From positions 1-64,000 of the forward strand of contig JARRQJ010000022.1 of assembly GCA_037381915.1 (NCBI GenBank): DNA of 64,000 bases, written 5' to 3'. Below, in pieces: positions 25,643-35,186 of this stretch (the stretch's first letter is position 1; each line of letters opens with the position of its first letter). The notes beneath the pieces are model-generated. The model was not told the origin of the DNA. It made no database searches and worked only from the letters and a program-made list of their open reading frames with translations. Origin of the DNA: JARRQJ01 sp037381915 (GTDB taxonomy: Bacteria; Pseudomonadota; Gammaproteobacteria; DRLM01). The translations under genes were made by a program, and so were the position numbers.

Positions 25643-26616
25643 GGCGCCCCCCGGTAGAGATCGACGGGCCGGGCATACACGTCCTTGTACAGCTCACCGG
25701 GCGGCGGACTGGCAAGGGCGTAGGCGACGGCCTCGTCCACCGTCTGCCGTGCGCGTTCTTCCAGCTCCTCGATGGCGGTCCCGGTTAACCATCCCGCGTC
25801 TTCGACGCGACGGCGAAACATTGTCAGAGGATCGCGGGCGCGCAGTTCAGCCATTTCCAGACCGGAACGATAGGCGTCGCTGTCGGCCATGGAATGACCG
25901 CGAAAACGATAGGTCTCGCACTCCAGCAGATAAGGACCCAAACCGCTGCGTACATGTTCCAGGGCCATGCGGCTCGCCTCGTATACCGCCAGTACCTCCA
26001 TGCCGTCCACGCGGCGCGCCTCGATGCCGTAGGCGTGGGCGCGTTTGTAGACCTCGGGGACCGCGGAGTGACGGTGGATCTCCGTGCCGATTTGATAATG
26101 ATTGTTCTCGCACACGAACAAGACCGGCAGCTTCCATAGCGCGGCCATATTCAGGGATTCATGAAACGTTCCCTGGTTGACGGCGCCGTCGCCGAAGTAG
26201 CACAGCACCACATCGCGGCTGTTCAACAGCACCTGGCGATAGGCAACGCCGATGGCGACGGGAAAGGTTTCGCCGACGATGGCGTAGCCGCCGAACAAAC
26301 GCCGTTGCGCGTCGAACAGATGCATGGAACCGCCATAGCCGCCAGCGCAACCACCACTGCGTCCGAACAGTTCCGCCATCACCGTCGCGGGAGGAACACC
26401 GCGCATCAGGGCATGGACGTGTTCGCGGTAGGTGGATACCACATAATCACCGGGATCGGCGGTGCGCAGCGAGCCGACCGCCACCGCCTCCTCGCCGGGA
26501 TAAAGGTGCAGGAATCCGGCGATATTGCCCTGTGCGTACTGTTCGGCGGCCGCCTGCTCAAACTGGCGGGCCAGGAGCATGTCATAGAGAAACTGCCGGG
26601 CAAGATCTCGTTCCAT
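25639..26616 (-). CDS. pdhA: 2-oxoacid dehydrogenase E1 component, alpha subunit
   Basis: A 325-residue alpha chain with the thiamine-diphosphate fold. The cofactor motif GDGAVNQGTFHESLNMAALWKLPVLFVCENN begins at about residue 141 and shows the expected GDG and NN ends. YPGEEAVAVG at about 40 and GYGGSMHLF at about 93 are typical of PdhA. TYRFRGHSMADSDAYR near 239 is the phosphorylation-loop region in homologues. It heads a two-gene unit, alpha then beta, with translational overlap. The upstream 185 bp to the TerB-like gene likely holds the promoter. Confidence 0.92.
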   Translation of the reverse strand: MERDLARQFLYDMLLARQFEQAAAEQYAQGNIAGFLHLYPGEEAVAVGSLRTADPGDYVVSTYREHVHALMRGVPPATVMAELFGRSGGCAGGYGGSMHLFDAQRRLFGGYAIVGETFPVAIGVAYRQVLLNSRDVVLCYFGDGAVNQGTFHESLNMAALWKLPVLFVCENNHYQIGTEIHRHSAVPEVYKRAHAYGIEARRVDGMEVLAVYEASRMALEHVRSGLGPYLLECETYRFRGHSMADSDAYRSGLEMAELRARDPLTMFRRRVEDAGWLTGTAIEELEERARQTVDEAVAYALASPPPGELYKDVYARPVDLYRGAP

Positions 26617-26801
26617 GGATCACTCCACAGTTGTAAGACGAATTCTCGGCGCATCAACGTCGGAACACCCGCAAAACGCCGCTGCTACTTTCGACCCAAT
26701 CCACTACTCACGCAGGGTGTCGCCCATCGCCACCGGTGAAACACGAATTCCGGCTTTACCTCGCCTGTAGCCGGCAGGATGCCATTACCCCGGGATTGCC
26801 G

Positions 26802-27287
26802 TCAACGCGCCGGCCCGGACAATTTATTTGCCAGCTCGGTCTGCACCTTATGCCGGGTTCGAGTAAAGATACTGTGCGGTACGTGCAGCAAATCGGCGAC
26901 CTTGCGCACCAGGTATTCCTCATACTTGTCCTTATCCAGATCGGCAAAGGCCACGCGCCACATCATCTCGATAACCTTGGCCTTCTGCTCCTGGGAAAAT
27001 TCCTGGTCCACCAACTGGGTGAACTGAAACAATGAAACCGAACCGTCGACCTCCTCTTCCGCCAAGGCCACCAATTCATCGGTCTCCTGACGGCTGAGTT
27101 CGAACAGTGCTTGCACGGCGGATATCACCGCCCGCCGTTCGGATTGCTCCACGTGAAAATCGGCGCGGGTCACTTCGATCAGCAAGGCGGCGGTGGCAAG
27201 TTGCAAGGCCCGCTCATGGTTTTGCTGGCCACCCTGTACCCCGGATTGGATCCGAGCGGAAAAAAATCTCTGAATGCGGCGTATCAT
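26802..27287 (-). CDS. TerB-like helical protein
   Basis: A 161-residue protein with the TerB/COG4103 helical bundle. Key segments are ALQLATAALLIEVTRADFHVEQSERRAVISAV at about 27-58 and VIEMMWRVAFADLDKDKYEEYLVRKVADLLHVP at about 105-137, two copies of an acidic motif (ADFHVEQSE and ADLDKDKYE) that could bind metal. In plasmid systems TerB gives tellurite tolerance, but chromosomal single copies have no known job. ATG at 27287 is preceded by GGGAGA; an in-frame start 12 codons upstream is less likely. It lies between the E1 genes and the ankyrin gene, all on the minus strand. Confidence 0.83.
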   Translation of the reverse strand: MIRRIQRFFSARIQSGVQGGQQNHERALQLATAALLIEVTRADFHVEQSERRAVISAVQALFELSRQETDELVALAEEEVDGSVSLFQFTQLVDQEFSQEQKAKVIEMMWRVAFADLDKDKYEEYLVRKVADLLHVPHSIFTRTRHKVQTELANKLSGPAR

Positions 27288-27347
27288 CACTTCTCCCGCA
27301 TAATGCTCAACAATATTTGACAAATCCGTCCCCGTGGGGCCGGGAAC

Positions 27348-29231
27348 TCAGCGCACCGCGGAGACACTCGTATCGCGCAGCAGACCGATTATGTCGTCGA
27401 TCTGACCTTTCATCGCCTCATCCAATGCAGTCTCTCCGTTGCGGTTGCGTATCGACGTATCGGCACCGGCGTCCAGCAGCACGCTGACCACATCACGATG
27501 CCCGCCGACCACCGCCATCATCAAGGGCGTCATGCCCGTCCCCGCGGACACGTCCACGGTACCCGGCAAACCCTCGTCACCTTCCCGCGCATCCAGGTCG
27601 GCGTGGTGGGCCACCAGGGCACGCACGATTTGCACGTTGCCCGCCTTGGCCGCCTCCATGAGCGGACTCTCCCCGGCCGTGCTCCTGATATTTGGATCGG
27701 CGTGGTGATCCAGCAACAGATTCACCACATCCGCATAGCCCCGCTCTACGGCCGAGAACAAGGCGGTCTTCCCGGCAAAACCGCGGACATCGGGGTCGGC
27801 CCCTTTCTCCAGCAGCACCTTGACCGTTTTTTCATAGCCCCCCTGCGCGGCCTTGCACAGCGGAGGATTGCGCTCCTGCGGCAGGATGCCGATGGTCGCA
27901 TCCGCGGTATAGGCGGGAACGCTGCGCTGTCCCTCGTTCGGATCGATTCCCGTGGCCAGCAGCATGGCAACGATTTTGTCATGGCCCTGCTCCGCCGCGA
28001 CGGACAAGGGCGTATCGTCGTGGGGATTGGCCAACTTCGGATCGGCGCCGTGATCGAGCAGGTAGGCCACCACGGCTTCGTGCCCCATCTGCGCCGCCAA
28101 AATCAACGCGGTGTCACCCAGGGAGGCCGCTCGGGCGAGCGCCTGCTCACTCAACGGGATCTTCGCCCCGGTCCAGGTCCAGGCACGGAAACCGACGGTC
28201 ACCCGATTGACATTCGCGCCGCGGCTCATTATCGCCTTCACCGCATCCACGCTGCCGCCATAGGCCGCCGCCAACAGGGGTGTGACCCCGGCACGGTTCT
28301 TGGCCTCCGGATCGGCACCGGCCACCAGGGATTCCACCACTTCCTTGGCATCACCATGGCTGGCGGCCATGATCAGGGACTCATTCAGGCTTAACCCCTT
28401 ATAACTCAACGCCTCCTTAGCACCGCCCTTCATCAACAAGTTGGCAATATCCTGATTTCCGTACTCCTGGGCCACAGACAGGGCGGTCGCCCCCTGGCTG
28501 CTGCGGGCATCGGGCTTGGCCCCTTTGGCCAGCAGCATCTTGATGATCGTCAGCCAATTCTCCACCGAGGTGGTACTGGGGACCAGACCGCGCTTGGCGG
28601 CATACATCAATGGCGTATAACCGCTTTCCGGCGATTTCGCCGGGAGGGTATTGTTGATATTGGGATCGGCCCCGGCATCCAGCAGCAGGGTCACCACACC
28701 CAGATGCCCGTAGCGCACCGCATTAAATAGAGCAGTCTCCCCATCCTGATCTTTGGCGTCCACCTTCGCCCCGGCATCCAGCAGCATTTTGACGAGCTTG
28801 GTGTCATCGTGCAGCGCCGCCGCCATCAGGGCCGTGCTGTGCTCATGGTTCTCCGCATTGACCGCCGCGCCCGCCGCGAGCAGTTCCTTGACGATATCCG
28901 CGTGTCCGCCGCCCGCGGCGGTGATCAGGGCGGTGTTGCCCAAGTAATCCCTCACCGTCAACGGCAGATGGTGATCCAAATACGATTTGACCACGTCCTG
29001 CTGTCCGAACCGGGCCGCCTTGATGAAGTTGGCCGCCGTTTCGGGGTCCACCGTCGGCGGCGGCGCGGGCTTGGCCGGGGCCGCCTTGCCCGCGGCGGCG
29101 GCCTGGGGCGGAGCCGCTGGGGCGGCCGATTTGGCCGCTTCCTCCGCTCCTGCCCCTGCGGGCAATAGCATGCTCAAGATCATCAATAGCCCCCACCCCG
29201 CACGGGTGCACTTTTTGGTAGCAATCGACAT
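27348..29231 (-). CDS. exported ankyrin-repeat protein
   Basis: A 627-residue protein. Residues 1-29 are a signal peptide ending GAGAEE, followed by an Ala/Pro/Lys linker to about 62. The rest holds about 14 ankyrin repeats with the usual G-TALxxAxxxGHxxxVxxLLxxGAD pattern, for example NTALITAAGGGHADIVKEL, GETALFNAVRYGHLGVV and MTPLMMAVVGGHRDVVSVLLDAGAD. Ankyrin stacks bind other proteins; no enzymatic part is visible. Bacterial ankyrin proteins are commonly exported to the periplasm, sometimes paired with catalase or transport functions, but no such partner is adjacent. It may share a transcript with the TerB-like gene, 60 bases downstream. Confidence 0.9.
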   Translation of the reverse strand: MSIATKKCTRAGWGLLMILSMLLPAGAGAEEAAKSAAPAAPPQAAAAGKAAPAKPAPPPTVDPETAANFIKAARFGQQDVVKSYLDHHLPLTVRDYLGNTALITAAGGGHADIVKELLAAGAAVNAENHEHSTALMAAALHDDTKLVKMLLDAGAKVDAKDQDGETALFNAVRYGHLGVVTLLLDAGADPNINNTLPAKSPESGYTPLMYAAKRGLVPSTTSVENWLTIIKMLLAKGAKPDARSSQGATALSVAQEYGNQDIANLLMKGGAKEALSYKGLSLNESLIMAASHGDAKEVVESLVAGADPEAKNRAGVTPLLAAAYGGSVDAVKAIMSRGANVNRVTVGFRAWTWTGAKIPLSEQALARAASLGDTALILAAQMGHEAVVAYLLDHGADPKLANPHDDTPLSVAAEQGHDKIVAMLLATGIDPNEGQRSVPAYTADATIGILPQERNPPLCKAAQGGYEKTVKVLLEKGADPDVRGFAGKTALFSAVERGYADVVNLLLDHHADPNIRSTAGESPLMEAAKAGNVQIVRALVAHHADLDAREGDEGLPGTVDVSAGTGMTPLMMAVVGGHRDVVSVLLDAGADTSIRNRNGETALDEAMKGQIDDIIGLLRDTSVSAVR

Positions 29232-29360
29232 GGCGGTTTCCCCCTCTGGGACTCAACTTTCTTCAATTAGTTCTTTTTGTTACATCCTGGACCATTCTGC
29301 CATGCGGTTAAGCACAGCGAAGCGCTCTACTATACCATTCTCCCCGGCCTCTTCACCGTC

Positions 29361-30095
29361 TCAATGCGCCCCGCCGTCTCCCTCGGTTTCATAGCGCTGC
29401 CAGACACAGGCCCCCCCGTTATTTTCCGCCATGGCCCGGAGATAGCGCTGATGGGCGTCCAATTCCCGGCTGCTGGCCCGGATCACGGGCAGGGGTCGAC
29501 GATCGGCGCGCACCCGGCTCGTCACCGCCGCCTCGGCCACCTCCGCCTCTCGCTGCCCCTCCAGAGACAGGCTGACTTGGCCGCCGGTCATGGCCAGATA
29601 GACATCCGCCAGGATCTCCGCGTCCAGCAGGGCGCCGTGCAGTTCACGCTGCGAATTGTCTATCCCGTAGCGCTTGCATAAGGCATCCAGGTTGTTGCGC
29701 TGGCCGGGGTGCAGCTGGCGAGCCTGGGTCAGGGTGTCCAAGACGCTGCAATAGTCCGTCACTTGAGCGAATTCCGCCCCCAGCGATGCCAGTTCGTGGT
29801 TGAGAAAACCCACGTCGAAGGGCGCATTATGAATGATCAGTTCAGATCCCCGAATAAAGTCGAGAAAGTCATCTGCGATTTCCGCAAACCGCGGCTTATC
29901 CATGAGGAAATCATTGGTGATGCCGTGAATTTCCACCGCCGCCTCGTCGATGTCACGATCCGGCTGCAAATATTGGTGATAGCGATTGCCGGTGAGGCGA
30001 CGGTTGATCATCTCGACGCAGCCGATCTCGATGATGCGATGTCCCTGGGAGGGCTCAAGCCCCGTAGTTTCGGTATCGAGCACGACTTGCCGCAC
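29361..30095 (-). CDS. dnaQ: DNA polymerase III epsilon subunit (proofreading exonuclease)
   Basis: A 244-residue DnaQ. The exonuclease motifs are VLDTETTGL (ExoI) at the N-terminus, HNAPFDVGFLNHEL (ExoII) at about 97, and HGALLDAEILADVY (ExoIII) at about 157, supplying the DEDDh metal and histidine residues. The C-terminal tail after about 185 would bind the alpha polymerase subunit. The start is set at GTG 30095, giving MRQVVLDTETTGL, since GAGAGGAA lies seven bases before it. An in-frame start 22 codons upstream is open but lacks homology. It sits after rnhA, as in E. coli and relatives, although there the two genes are divergent. Confidence 0.95.
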   Translation of the reverse strand: MRQVVLDTETTGLEPSQGHRIIEIGCVEMINRRLTGNRYHQYLQPDRDIDEAAVEIHGITNDFLMDKPRFAEIADDFLDFIRGSELIIHNAPFDVGFLNHELASLGAEFAQVTDYCSVLDTLTQARQLHPGQRNNLDALCKRYGIDNSQRELHGALLDAEILADVYLAMTGGQVSLSLEGQREAEVAEAAVTSRVRADRRPLPVIRASSRELDAHQRYLRAMAENNGGACVWQRYETEGDGGAH

Positions 30096-30236
30096 GGTGT
30101 AATTCCTCTCGTATAGCGCCTCTCGCCGCGAGGACGAGAGCGCGCGAAATCCCGATATCAATGCCTCGCAACCGTCGCCGGGAGAATTGCTTCGAACCCG
30201 ACTATTCCGCTGCGCTTTTTCGAGCCTGCGTTATGC

Positions 30237-30683
30237 TCAGGCCTTTTGTTGTAACTCATCTATGGCGCGATTGGCCAGGGCGTCGGCACGCTCATTATCC
30301 GCGTGGCCGGTATGGCCCCGCACCCAGTGCCACGTCACCCGATGCCTCCCCACCAATTCGTCCAGGCGCTGCCAGAGATCCATGTTTTTCACCGGCTTGC
30401 GCTCGGCGGTTTTCCAGCCACGCCGCTTCCAATCGGCCATCCATTCCGTGATGCCGCGTTTCACGTATTGGGAATCGGTGGTCAAGGCCACCTGACTGTG
30501 GCGCGTGAGCGCCCCCAGTCCGGCGATGGCAGCCATCAATTCCATGCGGTTATTGGTCGTGTGCGGTTCGCCGCCGTAGAGGGTCTTTTCCCGTCCCTTA
30601 TATCGCAGGATTACTCCCCAGCCGCCGGGGCCGGGATTGCCGCGGCAGGCCCCGTCCGTGTAGATTTCCACCACTTCAGCCAC
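30237..30683 (-). CDS. rnhA: ribonuclease HI
   Basis: A 148-residue RNase HI, which cuts the RNA strand of RNA:DNA hybrids. The four catalytic acids are visible in EIYTDGACRGNPG, NRMELMAAI, TDSQYV and RGHTGHADNERAD. GTG at 30683 (MAEVVEIYTDG) is chosen by the usual N-terminal length of the family; an ATG 11 codons upstream is possible. With this start the gene overlaps the end of the upstream methyltransferase by eight bases, suggesting coupled translation. Length is normal for the family, and there is no extra hybrid-binding domain. Confidence 0.94.
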   Translation of the reverse strand: MAEVVEIYTDGACRGNPGPGGWGVILRYKGREKTLYGGEPHTTNNRMELMAAIAGLGALTRHSQVALTTDSQYVKRGITEWMADWKRRGWKTAERKPVKNMDLWQRLDELVGRHRVTWHWVRGHTGHADNERADALANRAIDELQQKA

Positions 30684-31455
30684 GACCGACACTGCCCCTG
30701 GTCGGTTTTGCCACATCCACGACCAAGCGCCGCTGCGGGCGCCAGCGACGCAGCTTGATCGGCGTCAGTGTCGCCATGCGCTTTTGCGCGACGATGATGT
30801 TGACCCCGGCCAGAATCGGCCACCCACGCATCCCGACCTTATCCAGAAAACGCAGGCGACGCATGACCCCCTGTCGGCCGATCGGTGGACGAAAAAACAG
30901 CGGCACTACCTGCACCATGTCGAAACCCAACAGCCCCATCCAGTCTTTCATGCGCGTAACGCTGAGAAAACGCCCGCTCCAGGGAAACTTCCTGCTGCGG
31001 CGCCGCAGCAGGCGCCACACTCCCCACAGGCTCCATGGATTAAAGGCGACAATGACCACATGTCCTTCAGGAATCAGTATACGGTCGACTTCTCGCAACA
31101 CTTCATGCGGCTCTCTGGCGAATTCCAAGGTATGCTGCAATACCACCACGTCGAGGCTGTCTGCCTGCACCGGTACCATCTCGGGCATCGCCACAACATA
31201 GGGATACGCCACACCCCGGGGAGGGTCCACATCCATAATCATGCGCATGCGGATGCGGCTCTCGGCAAGAATGTCCCGCGGCGCCACCCATCCCAGTTGC
31301 AGCAGGTAATAACCGAACAAATTTTGCAGAACCTTATCCAATGCGGTTTGTTCTTGATCCAGCAACGCCGTGCCAAGCACGTCGGCGAACCAGGCCCGCA
31401 ACTGGTACCGCCGACCGTACAATTCCGTTATATCGTTGCCCATACCCATGTTCAT
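30676..31455 (-). CDS. SAM-dependent methyltransferase (YafS-like position)
   Basis: A 259-residue class I methyltransferase. MDVDPPRGVAYPYVVAMPEMVPVQADSLDVVVLQHTLEF at about 73-111 covers the SAM-binding region and motif II/III area, with the H-LE of the family (HTLEFAREPHEVLREVDRILIPEGHVVI). The position, divergent from gloB and upstream of rnhA, corresponds to yafS in E. coli. The substrate is unknown. The start is set at ATG 31455 (MNMGMGNDI) because GGGA lies just before; three further ATGs within eight codons and an upstream one at 31506 remain possible. Confidence 0.83.
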   Translation of the reverse strand: MNMGMGNDITELYGRRYQLRAWFADVLGTALLDQEQTALDKVLQNLFGYYLLQLGWVAPRDILAESRIRMRMIMDVDPPRGVAYPYVVAMPEMVPVQADSLDVVVLQHTLEFAREPHEVLREVDRILIPEGHVVIVAFNPWSLWGVWRLLRRRSRKFPWSGRFLSVTRMKDWMGLLGFDMVQVVPLFFRPPIGRQGVMRRLRFLDKVGMRGWPILAGVNIIVAQKRMATLTPIKLRRWRPQRRLVVDVAKPTRGSVGRG

Positions 31456-31547
31456 ACGTTCCCGGCCAGATGTAACAGAATACCCGCCTAATCTTGCCGA
31501 GACCACCCGTGGTTGACCTCACTGCGAACCGCTGTCAGCATTGATCC

Positions 31548-32333
31548 ATGGACAAGGTGCATGCCGTCCCGGCATACAGGGACAATTACATCTGGTTGCT
31601 GGACGGGGCTCACGGTGCTGGCGGAGAGCGCCCGGTGGCTATCGTCGATCCGGGCGACGCCTCTCCGGTCCTGCAGGCGGTGGGCGCGCTGGGCCTCACG
31701 CCCGTCGCGATGCTCATCACCCATCACCATAACGACCATATCGGCGGCATCCGGGAAATACACGCCCGCTATCCCGTACCTGTGTATGGTCCCGCCCAGG
31801 AGAGCATTCCCCATATCTCGCATCCATTGCGCGAGGGAGATCGGGTTGAGCTGCCCGGTTTGCCGACCCTCGAGGTGCTCGACGTCCCGGGACACACCGC
31901 CGGTCACATCGCCTATATCGGGGAGCGGTTCCTGTTCTGCGGAGACACGCTATTCGCGGGTGGATGCGGACGCCTGTTTGAAGGCACAGCGCCCCAGTTG
32001 TATTCGTCTTTGCAAAAACTCACGTCACTGCCAGACGACACTTGGATTTATTGCGCGCATGAGTATACTCTCAACAACCTCAACTTCGCCTTGGCGGTGG
32101 AACCGGATAATCCCATGTTGCAGGACCGCATCGAACGAACTCGAAAAATGCGACGGGAGTTACAGGCAACCGTTCCTTCCCAGTTGGGGATGGAAAAGCA
32201 CACCAATCCCTTTTTGCGTTGTCGCATCCCCGCGGTTGTGGACGCGGCGGGGCGCCATGCCGGTCGGCCCGTGCCTCCCGGACTGGAAACATTTGCCGCG
32301 CTGCGCCAGTGGAAGGATGTCTGGCAAGGCTAA
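31548..32333 (+). CDS. gloB: hydroxyacylglutathione hydrolase (glyoxalase II)
   Basis: A 261-residue glyoxalase II that hydrolyses S-lactoylglutathione to lactate and glutathione, completing methylglyoxal removal. The metallo-beta-lactamase site THHHNDHIGG is at about residues 58-67, the next ligand is in VPGHTAGH at about 112, then FCGDTLFAGGCGRLFEG at about 130, and HEYTLNN near 168. The C-terminal half with NPFLRC matches the glutathione-binding domain. Divergent from the methyltransferase gene; their starts are about 92 bases apart. Confidence 0.96.
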   Translation: MDKVHAVPAYRDNYIWLLDGAHGAGGERPVAIVDPGDASPVLQAVGALGLTPVAMLITHHHNDHIGGIREIHARYPVPVYGPAQESIPHISHPLREGDRVELPGLPTLEVLDVPGHTAGHIAYIGERFLFCGDTLFAGGCGRLFEGTAPQLYSSLQKLTSLPDDTWIYCAHEYTLNNLNFALAVEPDNPMLQDRIERTRKMRRELQATVPSQLGMEKHTNPFLRCRIPAVVDAAGRHAGRPVPPGLETFAALRQWKDVWQG

Positions 32334-32573
32334 ACGATTTTAGGGTTGCGCCGATGATTATGGGTGTCGACAAAAAGAGGTCCCCACGACGGTAAGTTGC
32401 GCATTTAATGCTTTACCGCTGGCGGTTATGTCATATACCGTCCCCAGCATGTCAAGCGCCGCCGCTGATTAATCTGTGCGGCATTTCCGTGTTTGCGCCG
32501 CCGGATTTGATATTTTTGGCACAGGACACGATATATGTAGTGTCCAGTTAGCCATTATGGCAAGATAAGTATT

Positions 32574-34349
32574 ATGGAATATACGAACAAAAAGAAACTC
32601 CTGCTCCTCCCCCTGCTGGTGACGGGAATCATGCTCGGCGGTTGTGCGTTGCATGCCCAGCGTCAGACGGCGGTACGGTCCAGCCCCGTCGCGACAGACG
32701 CCAAGGGTCCGCTGCAAGATCAGAATCCGATGGCCTTTACGAGCGAAGACGCCCCCGTCCTGGATGATTCCGACACCCTGCTGAATCCGCCGTTTCCCAA
32801 ACTGTCGGATAAAACCTGGCTGCAGGATCTTGCCGCTTCCGAGACGGCTTCATCCTCCGCGGAAGATGACACGTCACAGGCCGACGATGACGCCGACGCA
32901 TCGACGGACGACGCGAGCGATGACGATACCAACGGCGAAGATTCCAATCTGTGGGAGCGGATCCGCCAGGGTTTCTCCCTCCCTGAGCAGAACAACGGCC
33001 GCATTGCCAGAGAGACCCGCTGGTTCAGCCATCACCAGCAGTACCTGGATCGCGTCGCGGAACGGGCGCAGCCCTATCTTCACTATATCGTCACCCAGGT
33101 GGAACAGCGGGGCATGCCCAGCGAGCTGGCGCTGTTACCCGTGGTGGAGAGCGCCTTCCAGCCGTATGCCTATTCCTCCGGCCGCGCCGCCGGTATCTGG
33201 CAATTCGTTCCCGCTACGGGAAGACGCTTCGGCTTGAAGCTGAACTGGTGGTACGACGGCCGGCGCGATATCGTAGCCTCCACCCGAGCGGCGCTGGACT
33301 ATCTGCAGTATCTGCACAATACCTTCGACGGGGATTGGCTGTTGGCCCTGGCCGCCTACAATTCCGGGGAAGGCACCGTGCTGAAGGCGATGCGTCACAA
33401 CCGGCGCCGTCACCGGCCCACCGATTTCTGGTCCCTGCACCTGCCTCGTGAGACCGAACAATACGTGCCCCGCCTGCTGGCCGTGCGCAATATCGTGGCC
33501 GCCCCGGAAAAGGTCGGAATCACCCTCAAACCCATCGCCGACGAACCTTATCTGACCAGAGTAAAGATCGACTCGCAATTGGACCTCGCCACGGCGGCCA
33601 AGCTGGCCGACATGAATGTGGAGGAACTGCGTCAGCTCAACCCCGGCTTCAACCGCTGGGCCACCGCGCCTAACGGGCCGCATCGCCTGCTGCTGCCCTT
33701 GGACAAGGCGGCGATCTTTGCCACGCAGGTGGCGGAATTGTCTCCGAAGGACCGGGTACATTGGGTGCGTCACCGCGTGCGCCGGGGCGAAACCCTGGGC
33801 GGAATCGCCCATCATTACCGGACCACCATAAGGGTGCTGCGCCAGCTGAATAAGATCAGGGGCCATTTGATCCGGGCGGGACACTATCTGGTGATCCCCA
33901 TCGAGGACCATTCCCGGAACGGCGGGATGGCTAACCTCACGAAGGTTTCCCGCCATCACCATAAAGCCGTTCATACCGTGGCATCGGGGGACAACTTGTG
34001 GACGTTGGCCCGCCGCTACGGTGTGACGGTGAAACAACTTTGTTACTGGAATCATTTATCCCGGCACACCCTCCTGCGCCCGGGGCAGCGGATTGTCGTA
34101 AAATTAGGCGCCGGAGGGATAACCCCTACAGTCTTCCACATGTTGACCGCCCCCGCGGAAGTGGCCAAACCCCGCAAGATCACTTATCGGGTCCGCCGGG
34201 GCGATTCCTTATCGCGCATCTCGCATCGCTTCAAGGTCACGATCCGGCAATTGCGCAGATGGAACGGGATCAAGGTCCATGAATATCTGCAGCCCGGTCA
34301 AAAACTGACATTGTATGTGGCGCTGACGGCCGATTCGGAACGGGGCTAG
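32574..34349 (+). CDS. mltD: membrane-bound lytic transglycosylase D with three LysM domains
   Basis: A 591-residue lipoprotein. The lipobox LGGC ends the signal at about residue 23. A Ser/Asp-rich linker (about 90-125) leads to the SLT domain at about 160-310. Its catalytic Glu is in VVESAFQPYAYSSGRAAG, followed by GIWQFVPATGRRFGL and AAYNSGEG. Three LysM peptidoglycan-binding domains begin near residues 394, 464 and 535, each with a YxVRxGDxLxxI pattern. MltD cleaves peptidoglycan glycosidic bonds at the outer membrane. As in E. coli, it follows gloB. Confidence 0.96.
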   Translation: MEYTNKKKLLLLPLLVTGIMLGGCALHAQRQTAVRSSPVATDAKGPLQDQNPMAFTSEDAPVLDDSDTLLNPPFPKLSDKTWLQDLAASETASSSAEDDTSQADDDADASTDDASDDDTNGEDSNLWERIRQGFSLPEQNNGRIARETRWFSHHQQYLDRVAERAQPYLHYIVTQVEQRGMPSELALLPVVESAFQPYAYSSGRAAGIWQFVPATGRRFGLKLNWWYDGRRDIVASTRAALDYLQYLHNTFDGDWLLALAAYNSGEGTVLKAMRHNRRRHRPTDFWSLHLPRETEQYVPRLLAVRNIVAAPEKVGITLKPIADEPYLTRVKIDSQLDLATAAKLADMNVEELRQLNPGFNRWATAPNGPHRLLLPLDKAAIFATQVAELSPKDRVHWVRHRVRRGETLGGIAHHYRTTIRVLRQLNKIRGHLIRAGHYLVIPIEDHSRNGGMANLTKVSRHHHKAVHTVASGDNLWTLARRYGVTVKQLCYWNHLSRHTLLRPGQRIVVKLGAGGITPTVFHMLTAPAEVAKPRKITYRVRRGDSLSRISHRFKVTIRQLRRWNGIKVHEYLQPGQKLTLYVALTADSERG

Positions 34350-34834
34350 CTGGCGGGCCTGGGTACGTATGCCGGCGCGCGGCAGGGCGGGAATCGGCCG
34401 CACTCCCAGCGCCAAAACGCTGTGTATCTTGTATAGTCGACGCAGACCATCAAGCGATGGGCGAGTGGCCGCAAAGGATTAGATCACCCCGGCTTGCACA
34501 TAAGGAAAAACTCACACAAGCCCTCGTAAGAATCGGCCGGCAGGGGTCTTTTCACTTGAGTTAGCGGCGATTCTCCGTTAAATTATATTGACATTTTAGC
34601 CGGAAGTCCGCCCTTACATAACTAATTAGACGCTTTTTCAGGCACATGCACATTGAAAAATCGCGAAGTTATGGCCCCTAACCCGCTGAATACAGCACCT
34701 GGTGTCTCGTACTGTTTCGCTATTGATTTGGTCCGGCCGGAGCGGCGTCGTGGGGCTACGTAACTTATTGATCTTAAGGTAGCGCCGGGGAACTTCGGCT
34801 GATATTTAACTGCAATGATTATATGGAGGTTGAG
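34350..34834. other. intergenic region before the FKBP N-domain gene
   Basis: No supported ORF in about 485 bases. A TTGACA occurs at about 34589 but has no good -10 element at 17 bases. The ribosome site GGAGG lies about 6 bases before the ATG at 34835. No RNA gene is recognised. Confidence 0.45.
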
Positions 34835-35125
34835 ATGAAAGCGATGGTGTATGCCGCTGGTTTGATGGCCGCTGTTATCGCAGCGCCGTCTTCCGCCACG
34901 GAACTTAAGACGTTCGACCAGCAAATCAGCTATTCTGTCGGTTACAAAGTCGGCAAGAGCCTCAAGGCCGGCCAAGGTGATCTGAAGTTGAATTTGGATG
35001 TCGTGAAGCAGGCCATCACCGACGTGATGACGGGGGCCCCGCTGAAAATGACGGAGGACGAGATGAAGGCGGCGTTCATGAAACTCCAGAAGGAGCGTCA
35101 GGCTAAGGCTCAGGCGGGCAAATAA
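34835..35125 (+). CDS. stand-alone FKBP N-terminal (dimerisation) domain, exported
   Basis: A 96-residue protein. The first 21 residues are a signal peptide (MVYAAGLMAAVIAAPSSATE). The rest resembles the N-terminal helical dimerisation domain of Mip/FkpA peptidyl-prolyl isomerases, with QQISYSVGYKVGKSLKAGQ, DVVKQAITDVMTG and MTEDEMKAAFMKLQKERQAKAQ. The whole FKBP catalytic domain is absent, and the reading frame stops cleanly, followed by a strong terminator, so it is not a broken gene. It could dimerise with other periplasmic partners or act as a small chaperone. GGAGG lies about six bases upstream. Confidence 0.8.
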   Translation: MKAMVYAAGLMAAVIAAPSSATELKTFDQQISYSVGYKVGKSLKAGQGDLKLNLDVVKQAITDVMTGAPLKMTEDEMKAAFMKLQKERQAKAQAGK

Positions 35126-35186
35126 CACACTCTCTTCCGACTGCGAAGTGCGACGCACTTCGCCAGGCGGCAATCGACAATAAAGA

